Assembly: GCA_000980375.1 (NCBI GenBank)
Contig: LARD01000003.1
Span: forward strand, 84,521-148,520
Source of the DNA: Clostridium sp. K4410.MGS-306
Lineage (GTDB): Bacteria; Cyanobacteriota; Vampirovibrionia; Gastranaerophilales; Gastranaerophilaceae
DNA: 64,000 nucleotides
Reading direction: 5' to 3'
Under the pieces are notes generated by a model that was not told the origin of the DNA, searched no databases, and saw only the letters and a program-made list of their open reading frames with translations. How positions within the stretch are numbered: position 1 is the stretch's first letter; every line of letters starts with the position of its first letter. The translations under genes were made by a program, and so were the position numbers. Below, piece after piece: positions 35,038 through 44,152 of the stretch.

Positions 35038-35355
35038 ATGAATATCAAAAAATTATTAGGAAAAAGAATAAAAGAACTTAGAAAAAATAAAGGTATCACT
35101 CAAGAGGCGTTGTCAGAAAAAGCGGGTATTGATTCCAAACATCTCAGCAGGATAGAATGTGGTGTGAATTTTCCTTCTCTTGATTTGTTGAGCAAAATAG
35201 CAACTATTCTGGAAATTGAGCCTTATTTGTTGTTTCAAACTATACACCTTAGAGAAAAATCTGTTTTGATTAAAGAAATCAATGCTGTTTTAGAATCTCA
35301 ATCCGAGGCTAATGTTCGTATCTTTTATAAAGTTTTGATGGATATAATTTCGTAG
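35038..35355 (+). CDS. XRE-family HTH transcriptional regulator
   Basis: 105 residues. The HTH covers residues 8-60: GKRIKELRKNKGITQEALSEKAGIDSKHLSRIE then GVNFPSLDLLSKIATILEI, ending with a short helical tail. It is a simple HTH regulator without a sensor domain. No Shine-Dalgarno precedes the ATG. Inverted repeats upstream suggest it controls itself. It may also regulate the neighbouring oxidoreductase gene. Confidence 0.85.
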   Translation: MNIKKLLGKRIKELRKNKGITQEALSEKAGIDSKHLSRIECGVNFPSLDLLSKIATILEIEPYLLFQTIHLREKSVLIKEINAVLESQSEANVRIFYKVLMDIIS

Positions 35356-35412
35356 TAGTGCTATGACCTGAAGACCGAAGCAATTTTCTGCTGTATGGTT
35401 TTAATATAAATC

Positions 35413-35973
35413 ATGAACTTTTTTGTAATTAACGGACATAAATTTTATCCCTATGCCAAAGGGGAGCTAAATCATACATTGTTTGAAAAAATTATAGAAA
35501 TTGTCTCACCGGGGAATTCTGTTCAAACCACAATAATTGAGAACGGCTACGACGTAAAAGAAGAAATTGAAAAGTACAAACTGGCTGATTTTATAATTTT
35601 TCAAACCCCTATGAACTGGTTTTCTGTGCCGTGGAGTTTTAAAAAATATATTGATGAAGTTTACTTGCACAATATTTTTTATAAAGGCACAGCAGACTAT
35701 GGCAGGGGCGGCCTTTTCAAAGGTAAAAAATACATGTATTCAATTACGTGTAATCCGTCTGAAGATGTTTTTGATAATCCAAATTTGTTCTTTGGGACAC
35801 AAAGTCCTGAGGATCTTATTGTTGCTTTGCACAAAATTCAACAATTTTGTGGAATGGAACCCGTAAAATCTTATTTTTGTTTTGATGTTGTCCACAACCC
35901 AGATATTGAAAAATACCTTAAAGGTCTTGACAATCATCTGCATACATATGTTTTGAATGATAGACTTGCATAA
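35413..35973 (+). CDS. NAD(P)H-dependent flavin oxidoreductase (MdaB/NQO2-like)
   Basis: The flavodoxin-like fold opens with FFVINGHKFYPYAKGELN. The FMN/FAD-binding loop reads IIFQTPMNWFSVPWSFKKYIDEV, and LFKGKKYMYSITCNPSEDVF is typical of MdaB (modulator of drug activity B). It reduces quinones with two electrons. 186 aa, soluble. No clear Shine-Dalgarno precedes the ATG at 35413. Confidence 0.85.
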   Translation: MNFFVINGHKFYPYAKGELNHTLFEKIIEIVSPGNSVQTTIIENGYDVKEEIEKYKLADFIIFQTPMNWFSVPWSFKKYIDEVYLHNIFYKGTADYGRGGLFKGKKYMYSITCNPSEDVFDNPNLFFGTQSPEDLIVALHKIQQFCGMEPVKSYFCFDVVHNPDIEKYLKGLDNHLHTYVLNDRLA

Positions 35974-35987
35974 ACGGTTTTAAATTG

Positions 35988-35996
35988 TGGTATAAT
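35988..35996 (+). promoter_or_regulatory. Extended -10 promoter of ssrA
   Basis: TGGTATAAT, the same extended -10 as at 31093. The mature tmRNA 5' end is about 24 bases after the predicted start, leaving a leader for RNase P. Confidence 0.6.
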
Positions 35997-36026
35997 ACAT
36001 ATTACAGTACTTTGAAACTTACATAT

Positions 36027-36433
36027 GGGGACGTTTTGGATTTGACGGGGTGATCGTTTGTATCAAACTGCGGGTCCGAGCGCTGTTCTCGGTTATCAAC
36101 GAGCAACTTAAATTAAACGCTAACAACGTTATCGAAGGCAATTTCGGCAGAAGAGCAGCTCTCGCTGCTTAGTAACCGATAGTTCGACAGACTGAACTAT
36201 GCCCACTCTGTACGGCCAGCTTGCCGCTGTACGGAGTCCACTATGCAAGACGCAGTACGGGGATGAGAATTAACCGTATCAAGACTTTTCTCAAGGAGCG
36301 TATCTCTTAAAACTGCTTTGTTTTAGCTCAGGTTGAGGAAGCTTTCCTTGCTAAAATAAGATAAAAGACTCCTACGCTCGTAGATGTTTGCTGCATTCCA
36401 TTTCGGACAGGGGTTCGACTCCCCTCGTCTCCA
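36027..36433 (+). ncRNA. ssrA: Transfer-messenger RNA (tmRNA)
   Basis: The 5' end GGGGACGTTTTGGATTTGAC and the 3' end GGGGTTCGACTCCCCTCGTCTCCA form the tRNA-like acceptor and T arm (GGGGACG pairs with CGTCTCC, one G-T). The CCA end is not encoded beyond A at 36433. The tag frame begins with GCT at 36119 and reads ANNVIEGNFGRRAALAA, then TAG at 36170-36172; the ALAA end is the usual protease-recognition tail. The one-piece form is about 407 bases. tmRNA rescues stalled ribosomes. The 3' end abuts the next gene directly. Confidence 0.95.
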
Positions 36434-36763
36434 TTATTTTAAATTTGATTTTTGTATATCAAGCCTGTTTTGTTTGACTTGTTTGATTAGTTCACGCAAT
36501 TTGTCTATTGCTTCTTCTATCATATCTTTTTTATTCCAGTAATATACTTTCTCCGGAAGTGTTTTGGGTTCATCTTGATATCTGCAAAACTTGTAAAGGT
36601 CACATTCAAGTTTTGCTATTTCGGCGTTGTATTTTTCTATTTGTTTTTTATCTTTGCTTGTTAATTTCAGAACAACACCTTTGTAATCCTTTAACGGTGT
36701 AAGTTTCTTGCCGTTGAGATTTTGTGTTATATTGCTTAAAGTGTTTAATTTTTTTATGCTCAT
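36434..36763 (-). CDS. Small helical hypothetical protein
   Basis: The frame is open to 36874, but ATG at 36763 has AAGGAAA seven bases upstream and gives 109 residues. It is Lys/Glu/Leu-rich and mostly helical (KYNAEIAKLECDLYKFCRYQ, ELIKQVKQNRLDIQKSNLK), soluble, without known motifs. Its stop is immediately next to the tmRNA 3' end. Confidence 0.55.
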   Translation of the reverse strand: MSIKKLNTLSNITQNLNGKKLTPLKDYKGVVLKLTSKDKKQIEKYNAEIAKLECDLYKFCRYQDEPKTLPEKVYYWNKKDMIEEAIDKLRELIKQVKQNRLDIQKSNLK

Positions 36764-36893
36764 TTTTTTCCTTATGATTACACAAAACAAATAAATAAAA
36801 TTTTTTGCTATATACATTGAATGTATAATTTTAAAAGTAAAAAAATTTGATATAATTAAATAGTTGGTAATCATTAGTTTGTGGAGTTATTGT

Positions 36894-37403
36894 ATGAAAA
36901 AGTTTTTTGCTCTATTGGTAATTCTTCTTGCCGTTGCAGGTTATGCGTATGCAGTAGGTATGGACAACTATTACTACACAACTGTTGACCAAATCTTTGA
37001 TGCGGTCAATCCGGGTGCTTACGGCTCTTACAAATGTGACAATACAACCACTGAAACGTTTAAAGATTATGAAAATAAAATGAGAACAAGAAAGATCGAA
37101 AATACTTGTGAGGTAGTAAGACTCAAGACCGGTACAAAAATATATGGCGATTGCGGCCTGGGTACGGCTGAAATCATTAGAAGAATAAAAGCAGGCAAAT
37201 GTACTTTTGAAAAAGACACAAGCGTTATATATAAATGCCAGAAGGGGTATTCTATATGCCGTGTTGCAAAATACGCTGACGGCACTGCAAGTGCATCTTG
37301 TGATACAAAATACAAAGACGGCACTTTACAAACTGAGCTCAATAAAACAGGCGAAGATGTACAAGAAATTTTAAAAACCTGGTGGTGTACAACAAAACAT
37401 TAA
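36894..37403 (+). CDS. Exported cysteine-containing hypothetical protein
   Basis: ATG at 36894 has GGAG seven bases upstream and starts a signal peptide (MKKFFALLVILLAVAGYAYA). The mature 150 residues contain several cysteines that could form disulfides (KCDNTT, TCEVVRL, DCGLGT, KCTFEK, KCQKGYSICRVAK, ASCDTK, WWCTTKH). TATAAT is at 36851-36856. No family recognised. It heads a group of three unknown plus-strand genes. Confidence 0.65.
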   Translation: MKKFFALLVILLAVAGYAYAVGMDNYYYTTVDQIFDAVNPGAYGSYKCDNTTTETFKDYENKMRTRKIENTCEVVRLKTGTKIYGDCGLGTAEIIRRIKAGKCTFEKDTSVIYKCQKGYSICRVAKYADGTASASCDTKYKDGTLQTELNKTGEDVQEILKTWWCTTKH

Positions 37404-37479
37404 ATATCATCACAATAAATAGCAAAAAAAAATCAGTTTTGGGTTTATAATAATTGTGTGTTAATAGTGAGGTCTTAAA

Positions 37480-37971
37480 ATGCCAGACGACATGAACATA
37501 GATGCTTATATTACATCACCGTATTCTTCTGATTTAAAAAAACAAAGAGATGCGGCATTTGATAGTGCACGCAATATCAGAAAAGTTACAGAAACGCCTG
37601 AAGAATACAGAATCCGCATGGCACAGCAAGAGATGGCCCACAAGGAACAACTTAAAAGTGAAAATACTGATGTTTTGCAGCAGAGACTTGCCAATATAGA
37701 TATTGCTAATATTGCTACAAAAAACAGAGCTGCTATAGAAAACATGATCAGAGAGGCAGAATCAATCAAATATTTTGCTCTGTACAACAATTATGATATG
37801 AGCGCAATCGATTTTAGAAATCTGGATAAAGCAGTAAAAGCTGCACAATTGCGCCTGCAAAGCCTTAAAAAAGGCGAAGATAAAAGAGACATCGGAACCG
37901 GTATATTTGCCGATACATACCGCAAATCAACAAAAAATGATTCTATATTAGATAAACTTCTTGGCGGGTGA
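37480..37971 (+). CDS. Hypothetical soluble protein
   Basis: 163 residues, no signal or membrane segment. The central part is helical and rich in Gln, Glu and Ala (RIRMAQQEMAHKEQLKSENTD, RLANIDIANIATKNRAAIENM). A GTGAGG ribosome site precedes it. It ends 3 bases before the next gene, so the two form an operon. Function unknown. Confidence 0.6.
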   Translation: MPDDMNIDAYITSPYSSDLKKQRDAAFDSARNIRKVTETPEEYRIRMAQQEMAHKEQLKSENTDVLQQRLANIDIANIATKNRAAIENMIREAESIKYFALYNNYDMSAIDFRNLDKAVKAAQLRLQSLKKGEDKRDIGTGIFADTYRKSTKNDSILDKLLGG

Positions 37972-37974
37972 GCT

Positions 37975-38703
37975 ATGCGTAATTTTATAGAGCTTTCATT
38001 ATTAATAATTACAATAGTTTTTAGTACCTGTATGGCTAATGCCAAAGATTTTTCATTTGAAGATACTATTGTTCAGATGAATAAATTTTTTAGTGCAAAA
38101 AAATATGATAAGGCGCTAAAAATAGGACTGAAAGCAAAAAGAGAAAACCTTACAGAATCACAAAAAAAGACTTTGCAAAAAACAATGGAGGAATTGATTT
38201 CAGCAAAGCAGTTTGATGATGCCGTAAAAACCTTCTCTGTGTCTTATGACAAGTATGAGGATTATTATGTATATAGCCCGATATGTACATTTACGCTTGC
38301 TATGCATCCATATATTTATGTAAAAAATAATATTCCTTTATTTAAAGTACGCTTTAGCACTTATCACTATAGCCGCACTCGTATGAAGCCTGATAAAGTT
38401 TTTCTATATGCTGACGGGAAAAATATGGTATTTGATGTATTTACCGGAGATGATGTTTTGGTAAACTACAATACCTATCAGCGCAAAGTTACAGCACATG
38501 TAAATCTTACCCCAAAACAACTCGGACTAATCAATCAGGCCATGAATGCAAATGATGTATCTTTTAAAATAAAGGATACTAATAGTTCCATAAGTGCGGA
38601 AAACAAGGTTTTTAACAATAATAAAGAATTTATAAAAAACGGATATGTTCTCAACTTTGCAATTATAAATAAACTGTTGAAGCCTGGCGAAAACAGAATT
38701 TAG
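37975..38703 (+). CDS. Exported hypothetical protein
   Basis: Signal peptide 1-23 (MRNFIELSLLIITIVFSTCMANA), then a helical TPR-like stretch (MNKFFSAKKYDKALKIGLKAKR, TMEELISAKQFDDAVKTF) and a β-rich C-terminal part (RMKPDKVFLYADGKNMVFDV). The ribosome site overlaps the end of the upstream gene. The stop is 4 bases from the convergent gene. Function unknown. Confidence 0.6.
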   Translation: MRNFIELSLLIITIVFSTCMANAKDFSFEDTIVQMNKFFSAKKYDKALKIGLKAKRENLTESQKKTLQKTMEELISAKQFDDAVKTFSVSYDKYEDYYVYSPICTFTLAMHPYIYVKNNIPLFKVRFSTYHYSRTRMKPDKVFLYADGKNMVFDVFTGDDVLVNYNTYQRKVTAHVNLTPKQLGLINQAMNANDVSFKIKDTNSSISAENKVFNNNKEFIKNGYVLNFAIINKLLKPGENRI

Positions 38704-38707
38704 AAAA

Positions 38708-39268
38708 CTAAAATTCTATTTCTTCTGCTTTCCACATTCTTTTTCCTTTGTCGTTGTAACCGTAGTCACCGATTCTGTGTGTTATGAGTTTTTGTTTTTT
38801 ATCATACAAAAAACTTTCTTCTTCTGACACACGGATTCCTGCTGCGATTAATTGGCCATTGGTGTCATATCTGTAACATTTTCTGGGGTATTTTGTTTTT
38901 TGGTTTTTTGTTGATTCGTATATATCAATCGCAATTAACAGACCTTTAAATTTAGTAAAATAATAAGTAATATCTTTATTGTTGTTGTATGTAACAGCAT
39001 AACCTATTTTAAATTTACCTTTTTTAAATACTTCAATATCTCTGTCAGTAGGAGACAATTCATATTTAATATAGTCCATACTGCTTTTGTAATCAGGGTC
39101 AATAAGGTATGACGAAAACATCGATACAGGTATTTGGGTTTTGGCTCCATCAAAAGTTATTTGTCTTGCACTATCGACAGTATAAGTGATTTTGCCTTCA
39201 AGAGTTTGTGCCGATACAGGCGGCATAATAGCAAATAACAAAAATAATAATAATGTTATTTTTTTCAT
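38708..39268 (-). CDS. Exported hypothetical protein
   Basis: Signal peptide (MKKITLLLFLLFAIMPPVSA), then β-rich sequence: KITYTVDSARQITFDG, FKIGYAVTYNNNKDITYYF. The C-terminal YDTNGQLIAAGIRVSEEES resembles YwqK-type hairpins. It lies 6 bases downstream of the LOG gene and probably shares its transcript. Function unknown. Confidence 0.6.
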   Translation of the reverse strand: MKKITLLLFLLFAIMPPVSAQTLEGKITYTVDSARQITFDGAKTQIPVSMFSSYLIDPDYKSSMDYIKYELSPTDRDIEVFKKGKFKIGYAVTYNNNKDITYYFTKFKGLLIAIDIYESTKNQKTKYPRKCYRYDTNGQLIAAGIRVSEEESFLYDKKQKLITHRIGDYGYNDKGKRMWKAEEIEF

Positions 39269-39274
39269 AAATAT

Positions 39275-39862
39275 CTACCTTGCATAAATGTCTTCTTTTT
39301 TTACTGCCAAATCTTGTGGCTCATAGGTTTTGAGATACTCTACGGCTTCTTTTGGAGTGTTTGCTATAAAGTATAAATTTTGTGCTTTTTTATTTGCAAA
39401 TTTTTGTTCAATAATATCGTCAAAGAAGTTAAGCAAATTGTTGTAAAAGCCGTTAGTGTTTAAGATTACTATAGCTTTGTTGTTATAACCAAGCTGTTTT
39501 TGCACAATCATTTCACTGAGTTCTTCCAGTGTTCCAAAACCTCCGGGCAGAGCAATAAGGGCATCTGAGAGTTCGTCCATTTTGGCTTTTCTACTCCTCA
39601 TGCAAGGAGTAAGAAAAAATTCATCGCAATAATCTGAAAAAACATCCATCTCTTTGAGTTTTTCCGGCATAACTCCGATTAATCTTCTTCCATTGTCTTT
39701 TACTTCTTTTGCGCAAGCCCACATTAACCCGAGACAGCTGCCTCCATAAATCATATCCATACCCGACTCAGCCAGCATACGGCCTAGTTCCGCTGCTTCT
39801 GTATAATAAGATTCATCAAGAAAATTACAAGATGATGCAAAAACACAAACATTACTAATCAT
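39275..39862 (-). CDS. LOG family protein (nucleotide 5'-monophosphate phosphoribohydrolase)
   Basis: The motif PGGFGTLEE (about 106-114), with R79 and K82 in MRSRKAKM upstream, is the LOG/YvdD signature; YGGSCLGLMWACA near residue 40 is the nucleotide-binding loop. Such enzymes release free bases, in some cases cytokinins, from nucleoside monophosphates. 195 aa is typical. It heads a two-gene minus-strand unit. Substrate unknown. Confidence 0.88.
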   Translation of the reverse strand: MISNVCVFASSCNFLDESYYTEAAELGRMLAESGMDMIYGGSCLGLMWACAKEVKDNGRRLIGVMPEKLKEMDVFSDYCDEFFLTPCMRSRKAKMDELSDALIALPGGFGTLEELSEMIVQKQLGYNNKAIVILNTNGFYNNLLNFFDDIIEQKFANKKAQNLYFIANTPKEAVEYLKTYEPQDLAVKKEDIYAR

Positions 39863-39909
39863 TAAATACTTCCTTTTTTCTTTTCATAAAATAATAATAT
39901 CATACTCTG

Positions 39910-39918
39910 TGCTATGAT
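39910..39918 (+). promoter_or_regulatory. Extended -10 box of a probable leaderless GT-C transcript
   Basis: TGCTATGAT ends nine bases before the ATG at 39928. The start site would fall two or three bases upstream of the ATG. Confidence 0.45.
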
Positions 39919-39927
39919 AAATACTTG

Positions 39928-41370
39928 ATGGACAGAACAAAAAACAAAGTTATTTTTTATATCACATTAGGACTTCTTGTTGCAGCAGGTGTGTTGTTTA
40001 GAGTTTTGTTTTTCTCATATGCAAGACCCTTTTGGAATGATGAATGTGCGCTTGCGTTGAATTTTTTAAACCGTAATTTTATTCAACTTTTTGCGCCTTT
40101 GGATTTCAGTCAGGTTACACCTCCATTGTATGCTTGCGTGTGTAAGTTTTGTGCTGTATTTTCAAAACAACATGAAATCGCTTTCAGACTTCCTTCGCTT
40201 ATTTTTGGTTTGCTTTCAGTGATTGTATTTTGTCTGCTTTCTCTCAAAACCCTAAAAAGCAAAGCTGCTGTGTTGTTTGCAAATATGTTATTTGTCTTAA
40301 ACTATCAACTGATTTATTTTTCACAGGAGCTAAAGCATTATGCGTGTGATGTTTTTTGCTTTTGTGTCATTTTGTTGTTTGTGTTTTATGTTGATAAAAT
40401 TAAAGATAATTTTAAATTGCTTGTTGCAACAGGCATGGTGTTTGCTTTGTCGGTTTGGTTCTCTTATACAGCATCATTTGCTCTTTTTGCGGTGTTTTTG
40501 ATATTGCAAAAACTCTCTAAAAAACAGCTTTTTGCGTTGTTTGTACTGCCTGGTTTTTCATTAGTGTTGTTTGCTATATATACATTTCGGCTTCATACAG
40601 ACGGTTTTTTGAATGATTTTTGGACACAGGGTTTTATTGCCAAAAATTTTTCTAACATTTTATCATTGTGTGCAGCAAACCTGGCTTATTATTTTGAAGA
40701 TTTTAAGGCAAAAATTATTATTGTGATAATGTTTGTTGCAGGTTTATATGTGCTGTTTAAAAACATTAAGGTAAAAAGAAATCTTGTATTAGCCATTCCT
40801 TTTTTGACAGCGTTTGCATTGTCTTATTTTAAAATCTATCCACTGTATTTAAGGACTGCAATTTATTTGTTTCCTGTTTTTGTCCTTGTTTTGTCACTTG
40901 CGTTTCAAAATCTATGGTGCAAAAGAAAACCGGTTTATATATTTGCTTCAATAGTCCTTGGTATGATGTTTTTTATGAGCAGCATTGCAACGGATTACAG
41001 GCTGATATTACAAAAACACTACTACAGAGAAGACACAAAAAATCTTTTGCAATTGTTTGAAAAAGAATCAAATAATAAATGCACTCTTATTGTTCCATAT
41101 TCATCATCAATCAATTTTGAATATTATAAAAATTCTGTAAGCGATCCTTCGCAAAATATTTATGTTCTAAAAACTCCGTTGTATGAGCAACGGCAAATTA
41201 AAGAAGTATATGATTTGTTGCCTTGCAATAGATGTTATTACATACTTTTTACCCACAGTGCAGATAAACCGTATGTTTTTAAAAACCTGAGTGCTTACGC
41301 AGGGCTTCAAAAAAATGCCAGAGTTTTTTCCGATGAACATTATAATGCACTAATAAAGTTTGAAAAATAA
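39928..41370 (+). CDS. GT-C fold membrane glycosyltransferase (GT39/GT83-like)
   Basis: 480 residues and about ten to eleven membrane helices. The first periplasmic loop has the acidic pair in RPFWNDECALAL, and FSQELKHYACDVF is the second hallmark of the PMT/ArnT-like superfamily. Such enzymes move a sugar from a polyprenyl-phosphate donor to lipid, protein or polysaccharide. TTG at 39925 is possible, but ATG at 39928 is preferred. There is no Shine-Dalgarno. The GT2 enzyme at 22.7 kb could supply the donor. Confidence 0.8.
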   Translation: MDRTKNKVIFYITLGLLVAAGVLFRVLFFSYARPFWNDECALALNFLNRNFIQLFAPLDFSQVTPPLYACVCKFCAVFSKQHEIAFRLPSLIFGLLSVIVFCLLSLKTLKSKAAVLFANMLFVLNYQLIYFSQELKHYACDVFCFCVILLFVFYVDKIKDNFKLLVATGMVFALSVWFSYTASFALFAVFLILQKLSKKQLFALFVLPGFSLVLFAIYTFRLHTDGFLNDFWTQGFIAKNFSNILSLCAANLAYYFEDFKAKIIIVIMFVAGLYVLFKNIKVKRNLVLAIPFLTAFALSYFKIYPLYLRTAIYLFPVFVLVLSLAFQNLWCKRKPVYIFASIVLGMMFFMSSIATDYRLILQKHYYREDTKNLLQLFEKESNNKCTLIVPYSSSINFEYYKNSVSDPSQNIYVLKTPLYEQRQIKEVYDLLPCNRCYYILFTHSADKPYVFKNLSAYAGLQKNARVFSDEHYNALIKFEK

Positions 41371-41376
41371 AACAAC

Positions 41377-41404
41377 TTGCCTATTGTGCCTATACAAGTA
41401 TAAA
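41377..41404 (+). promoter_or_regulatory. Promoter of a probable leaderless TPR-protein transcript
   Basis: TTGCCT (41377-41382), a 16-base spacer and TATAAA (41399-41404), nine bases before the ATG at 41414. Confidence 0.45.
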
Positions 41405-41413
41405 ATAAGTTAT

Positions 41414-42586
41414 ATGAGATTTTTAAAAAAGCTTTTTAAAAAAACAGTGCCAAAAGTAATTGCGGGTATTTTTATACTTGTATTTTTGCTTTCAATATTT
41501 GTGTTTTGGGGCTGGTACGTAAAACAGGTGAATAAACTGTGGGGCTTGTATTACGTAAACGAGGGTGATAAAGCTTACCGTTCACACAAGCTCGAAAAAG
41601 CAATAAAATTTTATAAACAGGGTCTGGAAAAATATCCAGAACATTCTCTTGCCCGTTGCAACCTTGGAAACATCTATGTTAAATACGAAGACTACTATTC
41701 AGCAGTTGAACAATATGAAGAGGCTCTTAAATACGACCCTAAATTTATTGTATGCCGCATGAATCTTGGTATTGTCTCTGCAGAAAAACTGTCTGATTTT
41801 GATAAAGCTATCAGAGAATACCAGACAATTATAGATACAAATCGTGTGACAGTTCATATTCCTTTGATTTTTGACAGTGTAAAAAGTACCAGAGAAAACA
41901 AAACAATAGCTTGGTATAATATGGGCCTTGCATATAGAGGAAAATCAATGCTGCTGGGTGAAAAAACTCATGCCTCAAATGATTATCTTGAAAAAGCAAT
42001 TGATGCTTATAAAAAAGCATTAAAACGCAAAAAAAACAGTTATAATATCAACTACAATTATGCCCTGGCAAATCATATATTTGGCAATTATAAAGAAGCA
42101 GGACTCAGCTATTGTAAAGCAATAGAAGAAGAGCCAATGGCCTTTGATGCGCACTACAACCTCGCTATTTTGCTAAGAAAATTAGGCAAACTGCGTGAAT
42201 CTCAAGAAGAATTGGAAAAGGCAATGCTTATTGTCAACACACAACAAAATCCGTATATTGCAAAATACATTTTTGATATTTATTCAGAAGTTGTAGAAAA
42301 GTCTACAATACAAAATGAATTTAAAACAACACAAAGAGGCATTGCTCCTGAGTCTCAAATCAAAGAAGGAATGAAAACGCCGCATATCGTATCAGAAGAA
42401 GTAGAGAATGAAGACGACCCGCTCGGTGTTAACCATATAACTTATGTTAACGGAAAAGTCGTTGCAGATTCTGAAGAGGCGGATAAGTTTATGAAAAAAA
42501 GTTTCAAAAAATGTACTGCAAAAAAGATTTTTGAAGAATATGAAGAGGATACTCTCTACAATGGCAGATATGACAGAAGTTTCTAA
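41414..42586 (+). CDS. Membrane-anchored TPR protein
   Basis: ATG at 41414 starts MRFLKKLFKKTVPK followed by one membrane helix (about 15-35), so the bulk is anchored. TPR units follow (KLEKAIKFYKQGLEKYPEHSLARCNLGN, YYSAVEQYEEALKYDPKF, LEKAIDAYKKALKRKKNSY), with an acidic C-terminus. 390 residues. No Shine-Dalgarno; a promoter lies just upstream. The next gene's start overlaps its end, so they are co-transcribed. Confidence 0.8.
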   Translation: MRFLKKLFKKTVPKVIAGIFILVFLLSIFVFWGWYVKQVNKLWGLYYVNEGDKAYRSHKLEKAIKFYKQGLEKYPEHSLARCNLGNIYVKYEDYYSAVEQYEEALKYDPKFIVCRMNLGIVSAEKLSDFDKAIREYQTIIDTNRVTVHIPLIFDSVKSTRENKTIAWYNMGLAYRGKSMLLGEKTHASNDYLEKAIDAYKKALKRKKNSYNINYNYALANHIFGNYKEAGLSYCKAIEEEPMAFDAHYNLAILLRKLGKLRESQEELEKAMLIVNTQQNPYIAKYIFDIYSEVVEKSTIQNEFKTTQRGIAPESQIKEGMKTPHIVSEEVENEDDPLGVNHITYVNGKVVADSEEADKFMKKSFKKCTAKKIFEEYEEDTLYNGRYDRSF

Positions 42587-44042
42587 TTTTGATGAGTTGA
42601 ATTTTCTATGGGAAATCTCTGATATTCTTGCAGGGGTTAATGATGCTGCTTTGCTTTTGGATGGATTAAAAACAATTTTTGAAAAGTATTTAAGTGTTAA
42701 TAACTTTCAAATTTTTATCAAAGATGAATCTACTTCTACCCTTAGGGACTTTGTTAAGGATTGGATTATTATAGAAAAAAACCAGCAGCAAGAGCTGGTT
42801 GAAAATATTTTTAATAAGCTAAAATCCTCATACAACAAAGGGTTTATTCTTAATAACAAGCTTTTAAAATATGATAAAAAATTATCAACCACGTTTTGTG
42901 ATACTCTAAAACAGGATAAAAACCTGCTTTATTTTCCTGTTTTTAATGAAAAAAAACTAATAGGCGTTATAGAAATAAATTTTGATACATTCTCGCAAAA
43001 TATTGAAAAAACTCAATTTTTAACATCACTGCGTATAGCAGTTTCGCAAATTGCCACCGTGATTGTTAATAAAATACTGAACAAACATCTTTGTGTGCAT
43101 ATAAAATTTCAAAATGTGATGAAAAGTATTGCAAAACTCATAGAAACACAGTTTGAGCTTGATTATATTTTGCCGATTATAGGTGAATTGATAGACAGAT
43201 TTGTTTCAGAGCATTTGATTTATATTTTTATAAAAGATGCAAACAACAAATACAAACTCTTCTGGCCATTGGACTGTCAGGACGAAAAAGTTTTGTCTCT
43301 TTTGCCAAAATTGACGGATAAAAAAGCTAACGTTATATCAAAAGACGGAAAAACCGGACTTTTTGCCATAAGAAACGAGGACAAAACCATTGGCGTTATA
43401 GCAGCCAGCAGTAATATTGATAAATTGTCAAAAACAGATATCGATTACCTTTGCCAGCTCAGTGCACAGGCCTCTGTCACAACGCAAAGGGCAAATGCTT
43501 ATGCGCAGGTTCTTAAATTTGCCACTTTGGATGCTTTGACAGGACTCAATAACAGACGTCAGTTTGAAGTGCGTCTTAAACAAGAAGTTGCAAATGCTCG
43601 AAGAAACAAGAAACCTCTTTGCTGTATTATGCTTGATATTGACTATTTCAAACATGTAAATGATACCTGGGGGCACAGTGCAGGGGATTGTGTGTTGAAA
43701 AATGTAGCAAAAATAGTTGCACATGAGCTGCGTGAATACGATATTGCCTCACGTTACGGAGGAGAAGAATTCTGTATTTTGCTTCCTGATACAAAAATCA
43801 AAGAAGCTGCTTTTGTTGCTCAAAGATTAAGAAAAGCTGTTGAAACGGCTGATATTAACATTTCTGATGATCAGGTGCTTGGCACAGATTTTCTTAACGT
43901 TACAATCAGCGTAGGTGTAAGTGAGTTTGACCAATCTTTTGAAACACCTGAAAAGCTCCACCAGAGTGCAGATATAGCCTTGTATGAAGCCAAAAAACGC
44001 GGCAGAAACCGCGTTGTAATTTTTGACGAGAGCTTTTCTTAA
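42561..44042 (+). CDS. GAF plus GGDEF diguanylate cyclase
   Basis: Two GAF-like regions (about 15-160 and 185-325) precede a GGDEF domain (about 330-490) with DALTGLNNRRQFE, LDIDYFKHVNDTWGH and SRYGGEEFCILLP, an active GGEEF motif. It should make c-di-GMP. The last residues (LYEAKKRGRNRVV) are normal. ATG at 42561 is preferred over the upstream in-frame TTG at 42531 and overlaps the TPR gene by 26 bases. Flagellin follows on the opposite strand. Confidence 0.9.
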   Translation: MADMTEVSNFDELNFLWEISDILAGVNDAALLLDGLKTIFEKYLSVNNFQIFIKDESTSTLRDFVKDWIIIEKNQQQELVENIFNKLKSSYNKGFILNNKLLKYDKKLSTTFCDTLKQDKNLLYFPVFNEKKLIGVIEINFDTFSQNIEKTQFLTSLRIAVSQIATVIVNKILNKHLCVHIKFQNVMKSIAKLIETQFELDYILPIIGELIDRFVSEHLIYIFIKDANNKYKLFWPLDCQDEKVLSLLPKLTDKKANVISKDGKTGLFAIRNEDKTIGVIAASSNIDKLSKTDIDYLCQLSAQASVTTQRANAYAQVLKFATLDALTGLNNRRQFEVRLKQEVANARRNKKPLCCIMLDIDYFKHVNDTWGHSAGDCVLKNVAKIVAHELREYDIASRYGGEEFCILLPDTKIKEAAFVAQRLRKAVETADINISDDQVLGTDFLNVTISVGVSEFDQSFETPEKLHQSADIALYEAKKRGRNRVVIFDESFS

Positions 44043-44063
44043 TTTTTTGTTTAAACAAGAGAG

Positions 44064-44089
44064 GCGCCGATTGCATAAACAATCGACGC
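44064..44089. terminator. Hairpin between the GGDEF and flagellin genes
   Basis: GCGCCGATTG and CAATCGACGC pair with one mismatch around CATAAA. Neither side has a strong T-run; it may serve as a shared 3' end for the convergent genes. Confidence 0.45.
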
Positions 44090-44152
44090 TAGAGAGACAT
44101 TGAGTCTTTTTATACGTAAACCTGTATATTGGTGTTGGGGATATATGGGTTA

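Noticed and set aside
36400..36433. tRNA gene
   Set aside because: The T-arm is the 3' end of tmRNA; no anticodon arm is present.
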